In this document: positions 57,666 to 64,000 of the stretch, piece by piece
How positions within the stretch are numbered: position 1 is the stretch's first letter
Layout of the letters: each line of letters begins with the position of its first letter
NCBI RefSeq assembly: GCF_947179515.1
Contig: NC_067495.1
Location: forward strand, 61,179,015-61,243,014
Source: Apodemus sylvaticus
Taxonomy: Eukaryota; Chordata; Mammalia; Rodentia; Muridae
DNA length: 64,000 nucleotides
Direction: 5' to 3'
Position numbers and translations under genes: made by a program
The notes under the pieces: model-generated
Told to the model about the DNA's origin: nothing
What the model saw: the letters and a program-made list of their open reading frames with translations, nothing else
Databases searched by the model: none

Positions 57666-59632
57666 CTATTTCCCTTCCAAGGAGTTTTAGCCATATCTTG
57701 TAGGAATCACCTCATACCCTTCCTCCTCATTTCCTCCTCAGGCCTAGTCCTGGTCTTATTGTTCTGGAATTGTAAACCAAGAGACAAACAATGGTTATTT
57801 CTTTTTGGGATGCTCAGACAGCAGCATATGGCCACCAGCAAGATCCATGTAGCCTAAAGTTCATGCATCCTATGAGGTAGACTGTAATCACCCATTAGAT
57901 GGGCCCAGGAGCCCTTCCAACTTCTCAAGGTACATACTATGCCCTTCTTTCGTGCCTGGTACACTCACAAATTCATAATGGAACTCAGCAGAACAGTAGA
58001 AGAGATATTTCTAGAAATAACCAAGTTTGTGTGGCCAGACATGGTCCTCAGGACAGACAGGCCACCAGAACCAAGGCCTAGATCTGGCAGGGGGAAAGCA
58101 ATGGCCACACTGAAAGCTCTTCCAGCTTCTGCACACAAAAGAGTTCCTCATTCCACTACTCCGCCAAGAAAGCTTCTCCACAGACAACTGTAGCCTTCCA
58201 AAAGCAGTTAAGGTTAGGCCAATACTGCCAGAGATGCAGGGAACAGCAGCATATTGGGAGAATATCTGAATTATACAATTCTAGCTTGTTTCTTTGAGAG
58301 CTCCAGTGCTTCACTAGAAAAGCTACCCTGAAGGGCTAGAAGGGGAGGCCGTACCCCTGAATGGTTCTTCTCCATACTCCACGGCCCCAGCGCAGGTACA
58401 GTCTCTATGGTCTGAATTCACAGCTCTGAGCCTGGGCATAATCTCAAAGAACCAGCTAGGCAAAAGTGAAATATGCCTCTGCCGGAAGGACTGTGGGGAT
58501 GCAAAATCTGGCTTTGAAACTGGTGATGCCATGAGGCAGTTGCCCGTCACATTCTAGGTCATTGGCAGGTGCTGAACGGCAAGAAACCTACCAAATATAT
58601 CTCTTGGGTGTGCTGCCAGCTGGTTCCTCTTTAGGTTAGGTTGGACATGCCAAGATAAAGACACTCAAGTTGAATGCTGTCCCATGAGTGCTCTCAGGCC
58701 AGTTCCACTTAGTCACCTCCGGGAGCCAACTGGCAATCACTCCAGGCAGAGATGTGGGATTTGATTTTAGAGGTCAGGTAGTCATCAGACAGGTTAAACT
58801 GAACTAGATGGTTAGTGGGAGAAGGGGTAAAATGTGTTCAGAAGCCGGTTCTGACTCATGCCTGACTCTCAAAACTGGTATGACACATCCTACTTCTCAA
58901 ACGAAGGTGACTTTAGTATATTGGGGGCTCAAATGGAGCTGTCACGGGTTACAGATGCCAAAGACAAAGATGCAATGAAAGAGATTTCTGTCCCAGGAGA
59001 CCTTGAGCAGCAACTGCCTCAATTTGTCGACTACGCTTACTGTCCAAAAGCAAAGACAAGCTCGAAACTGTCCCCGGCACCAGATCATCAGGTAGTTGTC
59101 CATGAGGTTTACACTCTCCAAACAACAGGGTTTAGCCACCTACTCAGTAATCAAGCCACAATCAGAGCAGTTTGGGGAAAGTTCTAGAACGTAAAGGTGA
59201 CGCGAGAATTAAGCTGCTCTGTGGTTGCCCAGAAGAGATGGCCTAGAAAGTTGAGTGCCGGAGCCAGTGAACCCAGTGAAGGGCCTAAGAGAGGAGAGGC
59301 TCCAGCTGATTATTTCTGAAGCCTTGCTGTGGCCACAGCAGCACTATCTCCCATTACTCTTACTAGGAGGTAAACAGACTGTGTTGTTCTATACTCCAGG
59401 AAACCCTGCTAGAGAAGTTTGAAAGCCAGTGCGCCCCTCCCCCTGCAGAAAATATTCGCCCTGGCTGTTAGAAGGGAGGAGAGAAAGAGTGGAGCAGAAT
59501 TGAAGAAGGCATAATGAAGCTCAGTCCATGCCAAAGAAAGGCTGTGACCACCTCCCGTGGTGCTGTCAAATGTGTCTTCACGCCAAGTGATAGGGGTAGC
59601 TCTGGGGCTTTGTCTCATAGATGAAACAGAAA
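57666..59632. other. Repeat-poor unique block
   Basis: About 2 kb without a recognised repeat. It holds the 109-codon frame at 58858 and several shorter frames. It is a candidate for an unannotated transcript or regulatory element; I see no direct evidence for either. Confidence 0.4.
58858..59187 (+). CDS. Possible small protein ORF (doubtful)
   Basis: An ATG-initiated frame of 109 codons lies in repeat-free DNA, with an in-frame stop two codons upstream. The product is hydrophilic with mixed composition (starts MPDSQNWYDTSYFSNEGDFS), unlike the low-complexity frames elsewhere. It has no domain I recognise, no signal peptide and no membrane segment. The Kozak context is weak (C at -3 and +4). 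Third-codon bases are balanced, giving no clear coding bias. It could equally be chance. Confidence 0.12.
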   Translation: MPDSQNWYDTSYFSNEGDFSILGAQMELSRVTDAKDKDAMKEISVPGDLEQQLPQFVDYAYCPKAKTSSKLSPAPDHQVVVHEVYTLQTTGFSHLLSNQATIRAVWGKF

Positions 59633-59706
59633 TTCTGAGAAGCAAAGTGACCTGCCTAGTGCAGAGGTCTTTAACCCGAGTCAGGCTGATTCAACACCTA
59701 CATCCT
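59633..59706 (+). repeat. 74-bp direct duplication, copy 1
   Basis: It matches 60213-60286 with one difference seen (cccgag versus cctgag). The content resembles a MIR 3' part (tgacctgcctagtgcagagg). Confidence 0.95.
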
Positions 59707-59839
59707 CTTTACTATTTATCTTGCCTCCCTAAGTATATCTTTTTCTAGCTCAAAAAGCCCTCATTCCCTATGGCAACAGGAAATTTGTTTTTAATTCCCA
59801 AATGAATCAGGTGATCCTACAGTGCTCTACAAATAATAC

Positions 59840-59965
59840 AATTCTTAAATGCCAGAGTTGCAAGTGGCCTTAAGAGGCCATTTTTTCCTCAGATGGGTCT
59901 CTCATTTTTTAGACAGAATACCAAAAGGGTTGGAAAGGGCTTGTCCATACGGGGAGCAAACCTGG
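59840..59965 (+). mobile_element. Probable MIR-type fragment
   Basis: Wording such as tcctcagatgggtctctcat and ttttagacagaataccaaaa is reminiscent of MIR. Weak match. Confidence 0.35.
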
Positions 59966-60212
59966 CTTTGTGAACTCTAGTAGCTCACCATGTGAGGGGG
60001 AAACAAAGACCACAAGTACAGTGAGGCCAGCTCTCATTCCTTAGAGTGGATGCTGCCTACCAATTGCCTTGTCTCCTTGGAGATTGGGCAGACACCCAGA
60101 ACAAAAAGAAAAAAACAACTTTCTTCTAGACTTTTCCTGTAGGAAAAAAAAAACATTTACTTAAGAGGTTCTCTTCTCACTTCATCACCAGTGCCCATGA
60201 AGTAGGACTTAC

Positions 60213-60286
60213 TTCTGAGAAGCAAAGTGACCTGCCTAGTGCAGAGGTCTTTAACCTGAGTCAGGCTGATTCAACACCTACATCCT
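60213..60286 (+). repeat. 74-bp direct duplication, copy 2
   Basis: Partner of 59633-59706, offset exactly 580 bp. Confidence 0.95.
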
Positions 60287-60349
60287 TACTGGGTAAAAAT
60301 TAGTATGAGGTAAAACACACATGTTAAGTTCTGAGTTATTCAATAACTA

Positions 60350-60490
60350 GCCTAATAATCATAAGCAAATTCTGTGACTTCCCTGAGCCTCAGTTACCTC
60401 CTATGCAAAATACAGATAGATACAAAGACCCACTTCACAGGGTTGCTATGAAGAATCAGCACAAACAGTTGTAAATGTAAGACTATGCCT
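60350..60490 (-). mobile_element. MIR SINE
   Basis: Reverse-complement MIR wording: ctgtgacttccctgagcctc, then cagggttgctatgaagaatc. Confidence 0.7.
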
Positions 60491-60704
60491 CTGTAATCAT
60501 TGTCCATTTCTCATTCCCTGAAAACTCCCACATTTTCATCCCAGTCTAAGTCAGAAGGAAAATTCCAGAGCCAAGTCAGCTTTGTGGTGCAAAGGCAGAC
60601 ATTCTACGGCAACCTACGAGGCTCAAGATAGCAAGGCCAGTAGCAGGTGGAGTGTTGGTTGGCCCCCTTCCTCCTAACTGTGTACATAAGAGACTATGTA
60701 TGTA

Positions 60705-60865
60705 TGTGTTGGATATTTTTCATTACATTTATTAAGTATAGGGATGCCCTTGTGCCATAAAGCACATGTGGAGGTCAGAAGAATATTCTCTTGTGAATTT
60801 TCTACCATGTGGGTTTCAGGAATGTAACTCAGGCCTTTATCTGCTGAGCCATCTCGCCTATCCTA
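60705..60865 (-). mobile_element. B3 SINE
   Basis: Reverse-complement landmarks: catgtggaggtcagaagaat, then tttatctgctgagccatctc. Confidence 0.75.
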
Positions 60866-61339
60866 CCTTAGGTACTTTTAAAAACGCCCATGTCAGGGCA
60901 GAAAGTGTTGGCATTGGAAGAGAAAAAAGATCTTGGGGAATTAAAAGGTCTATGTAAAAAGTTGAGTATCTCATAACAATTAGTCCAGAAAAATAGTAGT
61001 CACTCGGCCCTTATATCATGGCATTCCGGCTCCGAGACACAGGAATGTCAGAGGACAAGGGACCAGGCTGAAGCCAGGGCATGGGGTCTCTCCCTGCACC
61101 TTCCATGCATTGGTGATAGGCCCTATGGGCAGCAGAAGAGTCCTAACTCTCATTCAGATTATTAAAATCCACACTGCACCATGACTCTACTTTCTTAGCT
61201 GGCTCTAGCTTTTTTTTCCTCTCAGGTGAGCTTTTGGCAAAGTTTGGTTCTTGATTCCATTCTCTGGTAACAGAACATAAACACAAGTAAACAAACAAAG
61301 CAATGCATGAACTGTAGCCCTTCATCTCCAGCCATTGTA
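60866..61339. other. Unique sequence, nothing recognised
   Basis: No gene or repeat similarity seen. Confidence 0.35.
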
Positions 61340-61690
61340 AGTGTCCTACTAAGCTCAGGCCTCCAGCTTACTTCTTCCAAGGCAACTGGACTCACAGGTG
61401 ATCTGGATCACTGTCTTTCCTGCTTAACACTTGATAACTCTCCACCACAGCTTGGTCGAATTTGGCTTCTTTCACGTACCACACGAGGCCCTTTACTATC
61501 TGGCTCCTGCACATCTGTCTGACTTTACTTTTGGTCATTCCTACATTTCAATCATGGTAATTATTTACTTACTAAAAGGGCTAGGAGCAGCTATAGTTTC
61601 ATGCCTCTATTTGCTTATTCCATGCTTCTTTCCCAGAATGCTCTTTGCACATCTAACCTACCTTGCAAGTTGCAGCTGAAAGATAATGTG
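61340..61690 (-). mobile_element. Probable L2 LINE fragment
   Basis: Reverse-complement L2-like wording: acgaggccctttactatctg, then cccagaatgctctttgcaca. Old and weak. Confidence 0.4.
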
Positions 61691-61844
61691 TTGGGGATGG
61701 AATTCTTGTGACTCTCATCTTTTTGGGGGGGTGGGCTTCTCCCTTCCAGTCGTCTTACTGGCACCACAGACTTTTTCCCTGGCAACCTCTCGTCACGTTC
61801 ATTCCCAGCCCTTCTCCGGGTTTTCTTTAATTGAACTTTACTCT

Positions 61845-61995
61845 ATGCCAGGCATCCTGCCAATGCTGAATTGTCATACCTACTCTGCGAGTGTGGTGCC
61901 ACAATTACCCCCATTTTGCAGCTGAGAAAACCAATGCTTAAAGATCTAGGTCAGTCGGTCAACTTCAACCAGAGCACAAGGCTAATAAGTGCCTT
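61845..61995 (+). mobile_element. MIR SINE
   Basis: MIR wording: ctatgccaggcatcctgcca, then cccccattttgcagctgaga. Confidence 0.65.
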
Positions 61996-62320
61996 GGCTC
62001 AGTCATGATGATGAAATGCTCAGTCTTTACTCGTTTAAGGACACATGAACTCTCTGAGGGGTTTGTTGAAGTTAAGAAGTGGAAATCAAATCTCTTTAGG
62101 GCCATTTATCTTATTGCCCTAGAGACTGTAAATAATTACCTTGAGAGCACCACAATGGCCAGGATCTTCCATCTGAATTTGAGAGAGCAGTGAAACAGGA
62201 AAGAAGTTAGAACCTTTCTAAAGAAGAAAAAAATAGCTTCAGATATTGATGCTATTTCAGGAGTTTTTGCAAAATTGGTGAGCTATATACTTAGGATGAG
62301 GAGGTTAAAAAACAACAAAC
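61996..62320. other. Unique sequence, nothing recognised
   Basis: No gene or repeat similarity seen. Confidence 0.3.
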
Positions 62321-62322
62321 GA

Positions 62323-62418
<96 letters not shown>

Positions 62419-62419
62419 A
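62321..62419 (+). repeat. (GAAA)n polypurine microsatellite
   Basis: About 25 GAAA units in an uninterrupted run. Confidence 0.97.
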
Positions 62420-62527
62420 AACAAAAATAAACAAATAACAGTCCTGGGCAGGACTGACTGGTGCTGGGTGAAGGGTTGGCTTAGGGGCGGGGCAATGGGT
62501 GGAGGTTCAGAAGTTCAGGCTCCAACT

Positions 62528-62539
62528 GCCACCTGGTGG
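62528..62539 (-). promoter_or_regulatory. CTCF-type motif
   Basis: GCCACCTGGTGG on plus is CCACCAGGTGGC on minus, an exact fit to the 12-bp core CCASYAGRKGGC. Use in vivo is not shown by sequence. Confidence 0.45.
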
Positions 62540-62817
62540 TCAAACACAGGAGAAGCAAATGCGTGAGTCCAAGGTTACATGCTTGGCAAACAAAAATGGG
62601 ACCTGGCTTACAGCATTTATTCATTTACTTATGTCTTGATCCACCTGCCCGTTTATTTCATTTCTTCATGCAACAGAGTTGTTTTACAATAGACACAGTC
62701 TGAAAACTAAGAATACAGCCAAACAAAGTACACAGTGTACAGGTTGGGAGACAGACAAGAAATAGTAAGCAGAGTTCTGTGATGTTCGAAAATAGTGTGT
62801 TTAGAAGTAGCTGACAT

Positions 62818-63026
62818 GCCGGGCAGTGGTGACGCACGCCTGTAATCCCAGCACTCTAGGATGCAGCAACAAGTGGCTTTCTGAGTTCGAAGCCAGCCTG
62901 GTCTACAGAGTGCATTCCAGGACAGCCAGGGCTACACAGAGAAACCCTGTCTCAAAAAGAAGAAGAAGAAGAAGAAGAAGAAGAAGAAGAAGAAGAAGAA
63001 GAAGAAGAAGAAGAAGAAGAAGAAGC
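62818..63026 (+). mobile_element. B1 SINE with (GAA)n tail
   Basis: The body, 62818-62955, is close to B1 (gtggtgacgcacgcctgtaa, then ccagcctggtctacagagtg). The tail is a pure (AGA)n run of about 23 triplets (62957-63026). Confidence 0.95.
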
Positions 63027-63715
63027 TGACACATATATTAGATGATGCTGTGTTGTATTGTGAATGCTAGGAAGAAACAAAAAACAAGAAGGCAAGAGGT
63101 TTCGTTTGAAGTAAAAGAAACAAGACTAGTGGGAGGTAAAGGAGGCAGCCATGATGATACCTGTGGGAAGCTGGCTCTGGGCAAGAAAGCAAAGAACACA
63201 AATGCTAGCCCAGGCTACTATACCCAGCAAAACTCTCAATCATCATAGATATTCCATGATAAAACCAAATCTGCACACTATCTGTCCACAAATCCAGCCC
63301 CACAAAGGATAATTGATGGAACAGGAAGGGAGGGGCAAGTGTCATGTGACTGAAGAGCTCTCAGGAAGCCCCTGTGACTGGAGCAGAGTGAACAAGATGA
63401 AAGAAAAACTATGGGCTAGGAAAGGAGCCCCCAGTGAAGTAGGCAAAGGCAAAATCATGTGGAGTTCTGGAGGCCCGTTCTATATATTGAATGAATGAGG
63501 CAGGAAGCTATGAAGGGTGATTTACTCAGGATCTAGCAAAAAGAACAGGGCACTCTATCTCAAGAGACTATGTTCTGGTAGGGATTAGATACACAGGTAA
63601 AATACAGAAGAGAACACAGAAATAGACCCTCACAGATTTGTCCAATTGATTTGTCTTCTACAAAAGGAACTCAGTGAAGTATAGTCTCACATCCTTCCCC
63701 CAAAAAGCCAAAGTA
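63027..63715. other. Unique sequence, no gene recognised
   Basis: Open frames at 63042 and 63313 show no family similarity. Confidence 0.35.
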
Positions 63716-63860
63716 GAGAGCGATTGCCTCTCTTTTTGATGACCCAAGTTTGGATGCCAGCACTCACACAAGGTGACTCATAGGGACCTATAAACCTAGC
63801 TCCAGCACATCAGTACCACCATCTTCTGACCTTCCAGTATACCTGGAAACAGGTAGAACG

Positions 63861-63896
<36 letters not shown>

Positions 63897-64000
63897 CACG
63901 CACGCACACACACTGAAACACTCATACACACTCATATACACACTCACACATGTTGCACATGTATAAAAATGAATAAATACATTTTAATAAAAATTTACAG
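63716..64000 (+). mobile_element. B2/B4-type SINE with (CA)n
   Basis: A SINE-like body (gacccaagtttggatgccag, then catcttctgaccttccagta), a CG/CA-rich microsatellite at 63861-63915 and an AATAAAT-rich tail that reaches the window edge. Confidence 0.65.

Noticed and set aside
62826..63029. Poly-arginine frame
   Set aside because: It is a B1 plus its (AGA)n tail.
23301..64000. Igbp1, expected next gene by X-chromosome order
   Set aside because: No Igbp1-like coding segment could be recognised by eye on either strand; it probably lies beyond the right edge.

Overview
This is rodent genomic DNA, almost certainly from a mouse-like murid (genus Mus or a close relative). It is full of murid repeats: B1, B2, B3/B4 and ID SINEs, young and old L1/Lx LINEs and MaLR-type LTRs, with older mammalian L2, MIR and L1M underneath. 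Young B1 copies are common and ID copies are few and decayed, which fits mouse better than rat. Two recognisable genes, a divergent Awat2 start and a single-exon Otud6a, match the order AWAT2 - OTUD6A - IGBP1 known on the mammalian X chromosome (human Xq13.1). The window is therefore probably X-linked. That is inferred from gene order, not from a computed alignment.

Layout. 1-4.9 kb is read as intron 1 of Awat2, transcribed leftward; its first coding exon is at 4918-5002 and no later exon was found. 5-20.7 kb is intergenic, with SINEs, an L2, MaLR-like LTRs, an L1 carrying an inverted segment and a perfect RFX-type X-box. 20.74-23.3 kb holds Otud6a: a duplicated GGCGCC-containing upstream block, a CCAAT/CACCC promoter region, an ATG-free leader made of five 39-43 bp tandem units, an intact 290-codon OTU deubiquitinase ORF and a 1.2 kb 3' UTR. 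24.15-28.3 kb is a decayed purine-rich minisatellite-like domain, broken up by L1, B1 and a nested rodent element. 28.5-64 kb contains no gene I can recognise. It holds ancient and rodent L1 fragments, including an inverted-repeat pair at 47.9-49.1 kb and several short recent tandem duplications, plus two relatively repeat-poor blocks (50.4-53.2 kb and 57.7-59.6 kb) that are the best places to look for regulatory elements or unannotated transcripts.

How the parts may work together. Awat2 (a wax-ester/DGAT2-family acyltransferase) and Otud6a (a ubiquitin protease) point away from each other and share no pathway. Otud6a is the intronless relative of the multi-exon Otud6b, and its upstream region looks like a locally acquired promoter. 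CTCF-like motifs at about 2.4 kb (+) and 62.5 kb (-) are in convergent orientation around Otud6a. I found no CRISPR, operon-like, tRNA or rRNA structures. The most unusual material is the leader tandem array of Otud6a and the degenerate repeat domain 1 kb downstream of it. All repeat family names come from sequence recall, not from a database search.
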